Below, in pieces: positions 7,827 through 16,681 of a DNA stretch of 64,000 nucleotides (positions are counted from its first letter, which is position 1; each line of letters opens with the position of its first letter). The position numbers and the translations under genes were made by a program. The DNA is from Bacteroidota bacterium (lineage in GTDB: Bacteria > Bacteroidota > Ignavibacteria > Ignavibacteriales > Melioribacteraceae), in the NCBI GenBank assembly GCA_023397505.1, contig JAEWUC010000004.1, positions 62,001 to 126,000 on the forward strand. Direction: 5' to 3'. Under the pieces are notes generated by a model. The model did not search any database. It was given only the letters and a program-made list of their open reading frames with translations, and had not been told where the DNA came from.

Positions 7827-8336
7827 ATCGGAATAATTCAAAAAATTGCACGGAAAATTGGTTTTACAGAAACTGAAATAAAAGTAATACTTTTTCTAAT
7901 TGTTGCATTGATTTTGGGAATGTCGGTTCAGCTAATTAAGGAAAATAAAAACGATAAAGATTTACTTCAGTTTGATTATGGAAAAGAAGACAGTTTGTTC
8001 TACAATGACGGATCATTGGAAGAAGTTGGCGATTCCACAGAAAAAATAATAGAAAAAGGAGTTGATTCTAAGCGGGAACTTTTGGATTTTAACGGCGCAA
8101 AATTTGCGGGAAATAACATAAAAAACTCCGGTTTACCCGCGGAAATTATTGATATAAATAAAGCATCTGTTGATGAGTTTGCATCACTGCCGGGAATAGG
8201 ACCCAAAACAGCTGCTGCAATTTTTGAATATAGACAAAGAAACGGAGATTTTAAAAAAGTTGAAGATATAAAAAATGTTAAAGGGATTGGTAAAGCAAAA
8301 TTCGAAAAAATTAGAAACTATATTTTTGTTAAATAA
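7827..8336 (+). CDS. ComEA-like membrane-anchored helix-hairpin-helix DNA-binding protein, probable AUC start
   Basis: 169-residue protein if translation starts at ATC 7827. An N-terminal amphipathic/basic stretch is followed by one membrane helix (VILFLIVALILGM), a variable acidic linker, and a C-terminal double helix-hairpin-helix: IDINKASVDEFASLPGIGP and VEDIKNVKGIGKAKFEKI. This is the ComEA layout, a DNA receptor in competence. The frame has a TAA at 7812, and between it and the TTG at 7908 there is no ATG, GTG or TTG. The TTG would remove most of the membrane helix and has no ribosome site. GGAGG (7816-7820) is six bases before ATC 7827, so AUC is the best start. The next two genes are pilin- and PilM-like, supporting a DNA-uptake or pilus link. 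Confidence 0.75.
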   Translation: MGIIQKIARKIGFTETEIKVILFLIVALILGMSVQLIKENKNDKDLLQFDYGKEDSLFYNDGSLEEVGDSTEKIIEKGVDSKRELLDFNGAKFAGNNIKNSGLPAEIIDINKASVDEFASLPGIGPKTAAAIFEYRQRNGDFKKVEDIKNVKGIGKAKFEKIRNYIFVK

Positions 8337-8359
8337 AGATTATTAATATCGGAGGCGTA

Positions 8360-8917
8360 ATGAGCTCTAAAAGTGAACCGATGTACATTCACTTAATTTT
8401 ATATGCGGTAATTGCTGTTTTAGTTGTGATTCTTATTAAAGTTGCTTTCATTGATCCTAATGAAGTGATTGAAAAAGAAAAGTATTTTAAAGCAGAATCC
8501 CGTTTAAGAATGTCAAACCTGCGTGAAGCAGAACGTTTGTATCAGGTTAAGTATAAAAAATTCACGGATAATTTAGATAGCCTAGTGCTATTCTTAAAGA
8601 ACGATCAGTCTGTTCAAAAAGCAATTACCGGAACAGATTCAATTACGGGAAGACCGACAAATCCGTTTGATACTTTATCCGACGGTACATTAACTTGGGA
8701 TTCATTATATCACAGTCCTAAATCTTTTGCACGTTATATTATTCAAGTTGACACTTCCGAAATATCCGATACAATCGTTGATCGCAGAGGAAAAATATTA
8801 AAAGTTGATACGCAGAGAACGATTGGACAAAGATATTACATTAAATGCCCGGATGATTACGGTTCAATAGGAGATGTATCCAACGACGCGTTGAAGAATA
8901 CAGCTTCTTGGGAATAA
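8360..8917 (+). CDS. Pilin-like single-pass membrane protein, unknown role
   Basis: 185 residues. A short polar N-terminus (MSSKSEPMY) is followed by one hydrophobic helix (about 10-30) and then an amphipathic helix with EKEKYFKAESRLRMSNLREA and a YQVKYKKFTDNLDSLVLFL segment. That pattern, helix followed by xxREAERLYxxKYxxFTxxLDSL, resembles the stalk and first strand of type II/IV pseudopilins, but there is no classic GF[M/T]LxE prepilin cleavage site. GGAGG lies before ATG. It sits between a ComEA-like and a PilM-like gene. The pilin-like reading is an inference; no named family is recognised. Confidence 0.65.
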   Translation: MSSKSEPMYIHLILYAVIAVLVVILIKVAFIDPNEVIEKEKYFKAESRLRMSNLREAERLYQVKYKKFTDNLDSLVLFLKNDQSVQKAITGTDSITGRPTNPFDTLSDGTLTWDSLYHSPKSFARYIIQVDTSEISDTIVDRRGKILKVDTQRTIGQRYYIKCPDDYGSIGDVSNDALKNTASWE

Positions 8918-8925
8918 ATAATTGA

Positions 8926-9846
8926 ATGCCTGTATTCGAAAACCATACGGGTATTAATTTCTCGGAATCAAAACTTCAACTTGTTGAATTAAGCTATAAA
9001 AATAATTCTTTTTGCCTGGAGAATGTTGATCAATCGGTCTTTAAGGAAAGTATAACTCCCGAGACCGATGAGACAAAATTGATTGCCATTCTCCAGGATT
9101 CTTTTAACAAAATCACATCTAAGAAACCGATTTCTTCAAAGTTCGTATCTTTTACACTGCATAACAATTATTTTAAAATTTTTGAAATACCTTTCGATCA
9201 ATCGCTTACAAAAAAAGATTTATTCCAACACTTCACTTGGGAAATCTCAATTTTGTATCCCCATTTGGATAAAGATAGTTTTTACATTCAACATATCGAA
9301 GTAAACAAATCTTCGGTACGGCGTGAAAACAAGGCGATAGTATTTGCTCTTCGTAAAGACATTGTAAGTTCAATTAATAATTTTTGCAAAACCAACAACC
9401 TCGAACTCAAATTTGTTGACAATGCACATCTTGCTTCCAACGCCTTTCTATTCATGGATAAAACTCACTCACATAAAAATATTGTATTTAGTTTATACAT
9501 AGATCAAAACTATTCTTCTTTTATCGCAATTGATGGAATCAATCCTTTCTATTTCAAAGTTTTTAATTCGCCCGGCATAGGAATATTTGAAGAAATGGAT
9601 TCGGTGATTTCCAAAATACATGATCTAAAAATTGATTTTGATTCCGTTGAAGGAATTTTATTATACGGGCAAAATATTACAAAAGATTTTGAAGAACGGA
9701 TTAAAGAAAAATTTAATGTACCTATAAAAAAAATAAATCCTTTCGAGCGGCTTCAGGCGGATGACGAATTAAGAAAATCGCCGAATTATATTTCACAGTT
9801 TAATTCATTTACCGCGGCAACAGGTATAGCAATAAGAATAATATGA
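8926..9846 (+). CDS. PilM-like actin-fold protein
   Basis: 306 residues. The N-terminus GINFSESKLQLVELSYKNN matches the first strands of PilM/FtsA-type proteins (GIDIGSSSIKxVEL), and the C-terminus ends ATGIAIRI, like the PilM ending. Between them the protein has the alternating strand-helix content of that fold, with a YFKIFEIPFDQ segment. PilM is the cytoplasmic platform that binds PilN in type IV pili. No pilN, pilO or pilQ follows; the next gene, rsmD, overlaps by four bases (ATGA). The ATP-binding loops look degenerate, so function may differ. Assignment rests on end motifs and context. Confidence 0.6.
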   Translation: MPVFENHTGINFSESKLQLVELSYKNNSFCLENVDQSVFKESITPETDETKLIAILQDSFNKITSKKPISSKFVSFTLHNNYFKIFEIPFDQSLTKKDLFQHFTWEISILYPHLDKDSFYIQHIEVNKSSVRRENKAIVFALRKDIVSSINNFCKTNNLELKFVDNAHLASNAFLFMDKTHSHKNIVFSLYIDQNYSSFIAIDGINPFYFKVFNSPGIGIFEEMDSVISKIHDLKIDFDSVEGILLYGQNITKDFEERIKEKFNVPIKKINPFERLQADDELRKSPNYISQFNSFTAATGIAIRII

Positions 9847-10391
9847 GAATTATTTCGGGAAGGTTTGGCGGAAGAACAATAAAATTTCCTAATTCCAAAT
9901 TAGTACGCCCAACCACCGATAAAGTGAAAGAATCTTTATTTAACTACCTCGTAAATTCAACTGAGTTTGACGGAATAAAAGTCTGCGATATTTATGCCGG
10001 CTCCGGTTCGCTTGGTTTGGAGGCATTAAGCCGCGGTGGTGCCGAAGTTCATTTTGTCGAAAAAGATTTTCATGTTGCCAAAACACTTGAAGCGAATATC
10101 GAATCTCTCGGCGCAAAGGATGAATGTAAAATTTTTAGGATGGAAGCCGTTAAATTTTCCAAGATCGCAGAGCACGATAAATATGATTTAATACTTGCCG
10201 ATCCGCCGTTTTTCAAAAACGATATTCATAAAGTTGTGGATAATTTAATGGAAAGAGATTATTTGGCGGATGACGGAATTATGATTATCGAAAGATCAAT
10301 TCAAACTAAAGATGAAGACATTGAACATTTTAAAAGAGAACCTTTTAAGAGAATCGGTGATAGTTTGATTTATCAATTTGAAAAAGAGTGA
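9843..10391 (+). CDS. rsmD: 16S rRNA (guanine(966)-N(2))-methyltransferase
   Basis: 182-residue RsmD. Signatures are MRIISGRFGGR at the start, RPTTDKVKESLFNYL, the SAM-binding motif DIYAGSGSLGLEALSRGG, and the catalytic ADPPF (a variant of [N/D]PPY) followed by a typical C-terminal strand. It methylates N2 of G966 in 30S subunits using SAM. The start overlaps the PilM-like stop (ATGA). coaD follows 69 bases later, a pairing common across bacteria. Confidence 0.92.
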   Translation: MRIISGRFGGRTIKFPNSKLVRPTTDKVKESLFNYLVNSTEFDGIKVCDIYAGSGSLGLEALSRGGAEVHFVEKDFHVAKTLEANIESLGAKDECKIFRMEAVKFSKIAEHDKYDLILADPPFFKNDIHKVVDNLMERDYLADDGIMIIERSIQTKDEDIEHFKREPFKRIGDSLIYQFEKE

Positions 10392-10460
10392 AATAATTTT
10401 CATTAGTATTTTGATGATTAGGAAAGTATTTTTGACTTAACTAATAAATGAAAGATCACT

Positions 10461-10949
10461 ATGACAAAAGTAATTTACCCCGGCACGTTTGATCCCGTAA
10501 CATACGGACACATCGATATTGTAAGCAGGGCGGTTGAACTATTTAATGAAGTAATTGTAACCGTCGCAAAAAATCCTTCCAAGACTGCATTATTTACGGT
10601 TGAGGAAAGGGTAGAAATGTTGAAAGTTAGTTTGAAAGACTTTGACCGGGTTATCATTGATTCATTCGACGGACTTGTTGTTGATCATGCAAAAAACCAT
10701 GGTGCAATCGGGATTATCAGAGGTTTACGTGCGGTCAGTGATTTTGAATATGAATTTCAGATGGCCTTGATGAATCGAAAACTTGCCGGCGATATTACAA
10801 CAATTTTATTGATGCCCCACGCACGTTATACTTATTTGAATTCAACAATTGTAAGAAATCTCGCGCAGTTTCAAGGGAATGTAGCGGAATTTGTTCCGCC
10901 GATAGTTGATGCCAAGTTGAAAGAAAAATTCGGAAGGAAAGAAAAGTAG
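10461..10949 (+). CDS. coaD: Phosphopantetheine adenylyltransferase
   Basis: 162-residue CoaD, fourth step of coenzyme A synthesis (4'-phosphopantetheine + ATP to dephospho-CoA). The nucleotidyltransferase motif is YPGTFDPVTYGHIDI (T/HxGH), followed by IIRGLRAVSDFEYEFQMA, LMPHARYTYLNSTIVR (ISSS-type motif) and a PPIVDAKLKEKF end. Length is typical. It follows rsmD and ends before an inverted repeat shared with the convergent symporter gene. Confidence 0.95.
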   Translation: MTKVIYPGTFDPVTYGHIDIVSRAVELFNEVIVTVAKNPSKTALFTVEERVEMLKVSLKDFDRVIIDSFDGLVVDHAKNHGAIGIIRGLRAVSDFEYEFQMALMNRKLAGDITTILLMPHARYTYLNSTIVRNLAQFQGNVAEFVPPIVDAKLKEKFGRKEK

Positions 10950-10962
10950 GTCGTGAGGAGAA

Positions 10963-11007
10963 TTGAGATATGAGTTTTTATCTAATTACGAAAATCTCAT
11001 ATCTCAA
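10963..11007. terminator. Bidirectional hairpin between coaD and the symporter gene
   Basis: A perfect 12-base inverted repeat: TTGAGATATGAG at 10963-10974 and CTCATATCTCAA at 10996-11007. The left arm is followed by T5 and the right arm preceded by A4, giving a long AT-rich hairpin between convergent genes. The U-run lies inside the loop rather than after the stem, so it may be a repeat-derived element rather than a classical intrinsic terminator. Confidence 0.55.
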
Positions 11008-11019
11008 TACTAAAGAACA

Positions 11020-13116
11020 TTACATTTCTTTTTCCACGGTAACAGGTTTAAATTCTTGGAATAGAGCTGTTAATCTCTGCTCTTCGCTAACGTAAACAAC
11101 ACCATCTTCATCATGCGGTTCGCCAAGTTTTGAGTGAATTGATTTTAAACCGCCGAGAAATTTTCGGGCGTCGCAAACATAAACCAAATCACCCACTTCG
11201 GCTTCCATCTTTTTCATGTCATTTTTTGAAACAAAAACAACATCATCATTATCTTTTCTAACTTTCCAATTTGCTTTGATAGTTTCACCTTCACGTTCAT
11301 TAACCTTGCTTCCTTTAAAGAATTCCTTTGCGCGGTGAATTGACCATGCAGTTAATCCATCCAGTTGTACATTCGGATCAAAGTGGATATAATATTCCGA
11401 TGTGATGGCAACAAGTATAATCATAACTAAAGTTGTAGTTAAAAGTATATAAACAGGTGCAAGATTAAACCACACGAGTGCTAAAAAAACTAATATCAAT
11501 CCGAATAATACTTTTAATATAATTCCATGCGATGACGCTTCTCTTATTTTTTTTACCGTGCGAATTTGAAGTTTATGAGTGAATGTAACAATAACGCCAA
11601 CTCCAATACATACAATTGTATTGTAAAGGGCGCTAATGTACGTGTAGGGATGAACCGGGTCTAAAGGAGTGCCATGTGCAATCGGTGTTATCAAAAGGTC
11701 CGGATACCTCATTCCGAGAATCATTAATGCCGAACCGCCAAGAAAAGTTGCAAGAACCCCGGCCGGTGTGAATCTTTTCCAAAACACGCCAAGGAAAATT
11801 GCCGTAACAAGCGGTGGAGTTAAAGTTGAATGAAAATAACCGTGCGCTTCATAAACAGTTGGATATTGACTAAAAGGAATTGTAGCAACTATTCCAATTG
11901 CCGTAATAACAATCGAGGCGAAACGCGCGGCGCCAAGGTCCTCTTTAGCCGATTGTTCCGCTGTTTTTATCCTTTTCTTAAATAGTTTTTTTAAATGCGG
12001 ATGAACATCGTTCATGTAAACTGCGGCAATGGCGTTTATTAACGAATCCACGGTTGATAGCAAAGTAGCAGTTAGGGCTGCGATTACAAATCCAAAGACA
12101 CCTTTGCTTGCAATTATATGTGTGACAGCAATAAAAACCTCATCAGGATTTACATTCGAATTTAATTGCGACGGAATCATTTCAGTCATTGCTTTGCCTA
12201 TCCATCCGGCATTACCTACGACAATTGCGGAAAGGGGAAGCATAAATAGAACATTGAAAATAGCTGCTTTTCTGCCTTCATCAACACTCTTGGCGGACAT
12301 AAATCTCATCAACAGCCCCATGTTCATAAATAGAAATCCTACCGAGCCTGCTACACCGTCTTGCCAAAAAATCCCCACGAAATTAAAATCAGCAGGTTTA
12401 TTGAAATCTGCAAGCGGCAGCCTCCAATCCGCCGGCAGTAAATGCCAGAAGGCTTCTAAACCTCCTACATAATTTATTCCCATAAGGAAAATTAAAAAAC
12501 CGGCAAAAAGTAAAATCAAGCCTTGAAGCAAATCAGTAAAGATAACCGCAGTTTGGCCGCCGAATGTAGTATAAACTCCTGTTATAATAGCAATTGTGAT
12601 TATTACGCCCATAAGTGTAACAGGGAATGACAATCCGAAAATATCGAACGAAGCAGGAAGTAATGGAGTAAATACTTTTCCAAGTGTTAACAAGCCAATT
12701 CCTAGATATCCGATCATATAAAGAAGTTGAAATACTGTTGCAACAAATCTTGCCGTTGGGCTAAATCTCTTTTCAAAATATTCAGGTATTGAACGTATCT
12801 TTGTGTACACAACAATTGGCAGCCAACCAAAAAGAAAGAAGGGCATAAAAAACCAATCGTTCATATAAGTCATTGTTGAAGATATTCCGTGCTCAAAACC
12901 TTTTGCTGAATATTTAACAAAGCTATGACTTCCAACCCCGGTAGCGACAATAGAAACGGTAATCAGCCACCATGCAAATCTTCTGCCGCCGAAAAAGAAA
13001 TCGTTTGTGCTTCTGTTATATTTTGCGAAATAACTTCCGAAAAGCATAATGCCAAGAAAATAAACAAGCATTACAACCCAGTCGGTAGTAGTTCCTAATC
13101 CGTGTAATGATTCCAT
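11020..13116 (-). CDS. Sodium:solute symporter family transporter with C-terminal extension
   Basis: 698-residue SSS-family carrier of the inner membrane with about 14 hydrophobic helices. Family features include the N-terminal YFLGIMLFGSYFAKYNRSTNDF with FFGGRR, the following VATGVGSHSF stretch, and GVYTTFGGQTAVIFTDLLQG, the classic SSS signature region. The core ends near residue 530; two further helices and a soluble tail of about 90 residues (with VGDLVYVCDARKFLGG) follow. The tail may be regulatory. Substrate (sugar, amino acid or carboxylate) cannot be read. A small membrane protein is encoded 7 bases upstream. Confidence 0.85.
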   Translation of the reverse strand: MESLHGLGTTTDWVVMLVYFLGIMLFGSYFAKYNRSTNDFFFGGRRFAWWLITVSIVATGVGSHSFVKYSAKGFEHGISSTMTYMNDWFFMPFFLFGWLPIVVYTKIRSIPEYFEKRFSPTARFVATVFQLLYMIGYLGIGLLTLGKVFTPLLPASFDIFGLSFPVTLMGVIITIAIITGVYTTFGGQTAVIFTDLLQGLILLFAGFLIFLMGINYVGGLEAFWHLLPADWRLPLADFNKPADFNFVGIFWQDGVAGSVGFLFMNMGLLMRFMSAKSVDEGRKAAIFNVLFMLPLSAIVVGNAGWIGKAMTEMIPSQLNSNVNPDEVFIAVTHIIASKGVFGFVIAALTATLLSTVDSLINAIAAVYMNDVHPHLKKLFKKRIKTAEQSAKEDLGAARFASIVITAIGIVATIPFSQYPTVYEAHGYFHSTLTPPLVTAIFLGVFWKRFTPAGVLATFLGGSALMILGMRYPDLLITPIAHGTPLDPVHPYTYISALYNTIVCIGVGVIVTFTHKLQIRTVKKIREASSHGIILKVLFGLILVFLALVWFNLAPVYILLTTTLVMIILVAITSEYYIHFDPNVQLDGLTAWSIHRAKEFFKGSKVNEREGETIKANWKVRKDNDDVVFVSKNDMKKMEAEVGDLVYVCDARKFLGGLKSIHSKLGEPHDEDGVVYVSEEQRLTALFQEFKPVTVEKEM

Positions 13117-13123
13117 AATTTAT

Positions 13124-13336
13124 TTACCAGTAAAGTGCAGCTATTATTAAAATCGCGTGAATTATAAGGAAGTAAAAATATCCAAAGTATAAAACTTTAC
13201 GCCACCACCTATTTTTTTTGAGCCGGAGATCCAGACTTTTACTTTTGTGAATAATATACATTCCAGAAAAAAAGAAAATTCCGCCACCGACATATAAGTA
13301 AATAAACGGCAACCATGAATGTGTAAATGAAGGCAT
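13124..13336 (-). CDS. Small membrane protein paired with the symporter
   Basis: 70 residues from ATG 13336, preceded by GAGG at eight bases. Two hydrophobic helices (FIYLYVGGGIFFFSGMYII and VLYFGYFYFLIIHAILIIAALYW in parts) flank a basic loop (KSLDLRLKKNRWWRK), giving a hairpin with the loop in the cytoplasm. It is 7 bases upstream of the symporter and likely cotranscribed; small accessory subunits are known for some SSS carriers (DUF4212), but this one does not show that family's sequence. A longer reading to 13450 uses a weaker start. Confidence 0.65.
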   Translation of the reverse strand: MPSFTHSWLPFIYLYVGGGIFFFSGMYIIHKSKSLDLRLKKNRWWRKVLYFGYFYFLIIHAILIIAALYW

Positions 13337-13676
13337 TGAAAAAACCTCAAAAATAATTGTCGCCAAATTAGGATTGGCGGCTTTTAATCGCAAATTAATT
13401 CGAAAGGATTTATCTAAAAATAATTTCCAAATTAAAGAAAACAGCAGCATGCTTTTTCGGAATAACTTACTTACTTATATTAATCTGAACATAAAAAACT
13501 ACTTTGATCTAAGATATTGTTGAAAAGTTCTTTGGTATTACAAAACGAAGCAGATAATATTGGGAATCGTTAATAGGATATAAAGTAAGTTTATTTTATT
13601 GATTGCATTTAACCCCCTATGTATCTAAATTAAGCGCCTAAATTTTAGCTATTCTTTAAAACGGAGGTTGTTTTAT
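13337..13676. promoter_or_regulatory. Divergent intergenic region with a sigma70-like promoter for the PpiD-like gene
   Basis: 340 AT-rich bases between divergent genes, with no open frame I would support. On the plus strand TTGATT (13599-13604), a 17-base spacer and TATCTA (13622-13627) resemble a vegetative promoter, 50 bases before ATG 13677. GGAGG at 13663-13667 is the ribosome site. The promoter is a pattern match only. Confidence 0.35.
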
Positions 13677-15764
13677 ATGGGTATGATGGCCCGGATGAGG
13701 AGTTTAGCTCCGTGGTTCATTCTTCTTGTCGGCGGACTCTTTGTATTGTTCATGGTAATTTCAGATTCCAAAGTACTGGAATTCCTTGGACCGCAAAGGA
13801 CACAAAATGTTGGATCCGTTGACGGTGAAGATATCACTTATCAAGAATATTCAGATCTTGTAGAAAGAGCGAGAAAGAATCAAGAGCAACAAACAGGTCA
13901 AGCTATTGACGAATCCCAAATGGATTATTTCAGAGATCAAGTATGGGACGCACTCGTCAGTCAGAGATTGATTGATAAAAAAGTAAAAGAATACGGCATA
14001 GTTGTTACCGACGAAGAGGTAAGAAATGCTATTATGGGACCTAATCCCCCTGCATTTTTACGTCAGCAGTTTGTCGATTCGGTTGGAAATTTTAATAGAC
14101 AAGCTTACGAACAAACATTGCTCAATCCTCAAAACAAGGAAATTATGGTTGCCGTTGAGGATCAGATACGTGAACAGTTAATTCAAGAAAAACTTCAAAG
14201 TTATATTTTTGCTTCCGTAACGGTTGGTGAAAGTGAAGTTAAGGATAAATTCATTTCACTTAATACTAAAATGAGATCTGATTATGTAATGGTAGATCCA
14301 TACGGTATTGCTGGAGAAATAGTCGCTAACGATGAAGAAGCAAAATCTTTTTACGAAAAAAATATAGATGACTATAAAGTTGATGCATCGCGGAAACTGA
14401 AATATGTTTTATTCCGCCGTCAAGCAACTCAGGGCGATTCATTATCAATTAAAAATAATCTTGAGGCAATCGTAAAAAAAGCTTCGGGTGATACTTCTTC
14501 TTTTAAAACTTATGTTGAAATTTATTCCGAGAGACCTTATTCTAAAGATACTCTTGGTTTAAATCAGATTCCTGAAGAGATACAAAATCAAGTTGTTAAT
14601 GCATCTATTAATGATATAGTTGGACCGGCGCCAACATACGAAGGTTATGCGGTTTATAAGTTGGTAGGCAAAGCAAAAGCTAAGAGCGAACTTGTTAGAG
14701 CGTCTCATATTCTTATTCGCTCAACAGGCAACGATGCGGCAGATGAACAGAAGGCAAATGAAATTTATAAGGAATTAATGGCGGGCGCAGATTTTGCAAA
14801 AGTAGCTGCTGAAAAATCCGACGACGGTACCAAAGCAAGAGGCGGTGACCTCGGCTGGTTCGGCAAAGGTCAAATGGTTAAGGAATTTGAAAACGCATGT
14901 TACAGCGGCAAAGTTGGTGTAATTCAAAAGCCGGTTAAAACACAATTCGGTTTTCACGTTATTAAAGTTACCGGAAAATCGAGCGATACTTATGTTATTG
15001 AAAAGATTGTAAATAAAATACAGCCGTCAGCTACCACGATAGATAAATTATATCAAGATGCTCAGGATTTTCAATTTGTTGCGAGCGAAAACGCATTTGA
15101 ACCGGAAGCAAAATTGTTGAAATATGATGTTATTGAAACCCCGGCATTCACTGAAGAATCACAATCTATACCCGGTATCGGCGTAAGTTCTGCAATGGTT
15201 AAGTGGGCTTTTGAAAGCGGAGTTGGAGATATCAGCGATGTTTACCGTGTTGCTTCGGGTTATGTTGTTGCGACTGTTTCCGAAGTTATTAAAGCCGGCT
15301 TCAAACCTTTTGAAGAAGTTAAAGAAGCTGCTAAGAATGGTGCAGTTAGAGAAAAGAGATTTAATAAAGCACTTGCAATTGCTAAAGATATCCGTGCAAA
15401 ACTCGGTGATAACGGCGATAAGAATGTTGCTAAAACTGTTTATCCTGCGGCAAGAGTTGATTCAACGGCTGAATATACAACTGTTGGTACAGTTCCGTCT
15501 TTAGGTAGAGAATTTGCTTTTACCGAATATTCAATAAAAGCCGATTTGAATAAATGGTCGCAGCCTGTTAAAGGAAACATGGGTGTTTATCTTATTAACT
15601 TAAGATATAGAACTCAATTTGTGCAGGCTACTTTTGATATGCAGAAAGCAGCTATTAGAAATGATATTCTTCAACAGAAAAAGAACAGCTATATGAATCA
15701 ATGGATTCAGGATTTGAAAAAGCATGCAGATATAACTGATAACAGGTACCTGTTCTACCGATAA
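13677..15764 (+). CDS. PpiD/SurA-type periplasmic peptidyl-prolyl isomerase
   Basis: 695 residues from ATG 13677. One N-terminal membrane helix (about residues 9-28) anchors a SurA_N-like chaperone domain (VDGEDITYQEYSDLV, then VWDALVSQRLIDKKVKEYG). A parvulin domain sits near residues 340-440, with ASHILIRS, a FAKVAAEKSDDGTKARGGDLGWF stretch (in parts) and QFGFHVIKV. A second, degenerate rotamase-like region follows near 480-590. The architecture is that of PpiD, an inner-membrane-anchored folding factor for exported proteins. An intrinsic terminator follows directly. Confidence 0.88.
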   Translation: MGMMARMRSLAPWFILLVGGLFVLFMVISDSKVLEFLGPQRTQNVGSVDGEDITYQEYSDLVERARKNQEQQTGQAIDESQMDYFRDQVWDALVSQRLIDKKVKEYGIVVTDEEVRNAIMGPNPPAFLRQQFVDSVGNFNRQAYEQTLLNPQNKEIMVAVEDQIREQLIQEKLQSYIFASVTVGESEVKDKFISLNTKMRSDYVMVDPYGIAGEIVANDEEAKSFYEKNIDDYKVDASRKLKYVLFRRQATQGDSLSIKNNLEAIVKKASGDTSSFKTYVEIYSERPYSKDTLGLNQIPEEIQNQVVNASINDIVGPAPTYEGYAVYKLVGKAKAKSELVRASHILIRSTGNDAADEQKANEIYKELMAGADFAKVAAEKSDDGTKARGGDLGWFGKGQMVKEFENACYSGKVGVIQKPVKTQFGFHVIKVTGKSSDTYVIEKIVNKIQPSATTIDKLYQDAQDFQFVASENAFEPEAKLLKYDVIETPAFTEESQSIPGIGVSSAMVKWAFESGVGDISDVYRVASGYVVATVSEVIKAGFKPFEEVKEAAKNGAVREKRFNKALAIAKDIRAKLGDNGDKNVAKTVYPAARVDSTAEYTTVGTVPSLGREFAFTEYSIKADLNKWSQPVKGNMGVYLINLRYRTQFVQATFDMQKAAIRNDILQQKKNSYMNQWIQDLKKHADITDNRYLFYR

Positions 15765-15772
15765 AAAAATTA

Positions 15773-15800
15773 AAGCCGTGATTTTATCACGGCTTTTTTT
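15773..15800 (+). terminator. Intrinsic terminator after the PpiD-like gene
   Basis: Perfect 10-base stem AAGCCGTGAT / ATCACGGCTT with a TTT loop, followed by a run of T to 15800. A textbook rho-independent terminator, 8 bases after the stop codon. Confidence 0.9.
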
Positions 15801-15843
15801 TGCACTTTGATTTTCAATCAGTTTTTCTATATTGCCTTCCGTT

Positions 15844-16542
15844 ATGAAAACGATATTACTTCTAATCTCAATTTTGCTTACCAATACTTTGTTTGCCCAA
15901 TTCGGCGAAAAGAAATTCTATATCAATGCAAATTATATTTATACTACAACTTCAAAACTATATTTGCAGCCGAATTCATCCGACCCTTTTATAAGAGGAA
16001 CACACGAAGACCTTGAAGATATTTGGAGTTATTCGGGCGAATTCGGTTATAGATTATCTGAAGAAATTACAATTACACTTGGGGCTGAATATGTTGAAAA
16101 AACATTTGTTAATCAGGGCATGAATTTGGGCGGAACACGCGCCGTAATGACCGACGGCTTTAAAGTTATTCCTTTGGAATTATCACTGTATTATACTTTG
16201 CCTTTCTCAACCGAGCGATTCAAATTTTTTATGGGCGGCGGCGGCGGATTATATTTCGGCACACACATTAGGCGTCTTGGTGATGTATCTGTTTCAACAG
16301 AAGCGAGAAAAGTTGGCTACGGAATTCAAGTAGCTGTTGGTATGGATTATCTACTTAACGAATATTTTTCACTAAGAACTCAAATGCGTTTCCGCGATCC
16401 GGAATTTGAAATGAAAAATTCCTATTCTGACAAAGTAGTTAATTACGGCGGAAGAGTTTACTTGCTTTCAAACCAAACATTTTCATCTAAAGTTAATATA
16501 GACGGAATTTCCTTCGCCGTTGGAATTTTATTCCGGTTTTAG
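15844..16542 (+). CDS. Outer-membrane beta-barrel protein
   Basis: 232 residues from ATG 15844 (an upstream TTG at 15832 is less likely). A signal peptide (MKTILLLISILLTNTLFA, cut before QFG) precedes alternating polar/hydrophobic strands with aromatic ends, for example ITITLGAEYVEKTF, LELSLYYTLPF, and the terminal strand ISFAVGILFRF ending in Phe, the usual outer-membrane insertion signal. A glycine run (MGGGGGLYFG) lies mid-protein. It resembles small OmpA-like or PorT-like barrels; no specific role can be read. It stands alone after a terminator. Confidence 0.7.
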   Translation: MKTILLLISILLTNTLFAQFGEKKFYINANYIYTTTSKLYLQPNSSDPFIRGTHEDLEDIWSYSGEFGYRLSEEITITLGAEYVEKTFVNQGMNLGGTRAVMTDGFKVIPLELSLYYTLPFSTERFKFFMGGGGGLYFGTHIRRLGDVSVSTEARKVGYGIQVAVGMDYLLNEYFSLRTQMRFRDPEFEMKNSYSDKVVNYGGRVYLLSNQTFSSKVNIDGISFAVGILFRF

Positions 16543-16681
16543 TCGGTTAGAAAATACATAACCAGTATTTAATCATACTTTTTTTTAACATTCCGTTCCT
16601 TCAGTACCTTTTCTGCTTCCGCATTTCATAACTTCTTATCGAATAATTATATTTATACCGGTACTTCTTGAAAAAAGAACA

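Noticed and set aside
12029..12472. 147-codon plus-strand frame opposite the symporter
   Set aside because: Antisense shadow of a conserved membrane protein; no ribosome site or family features.
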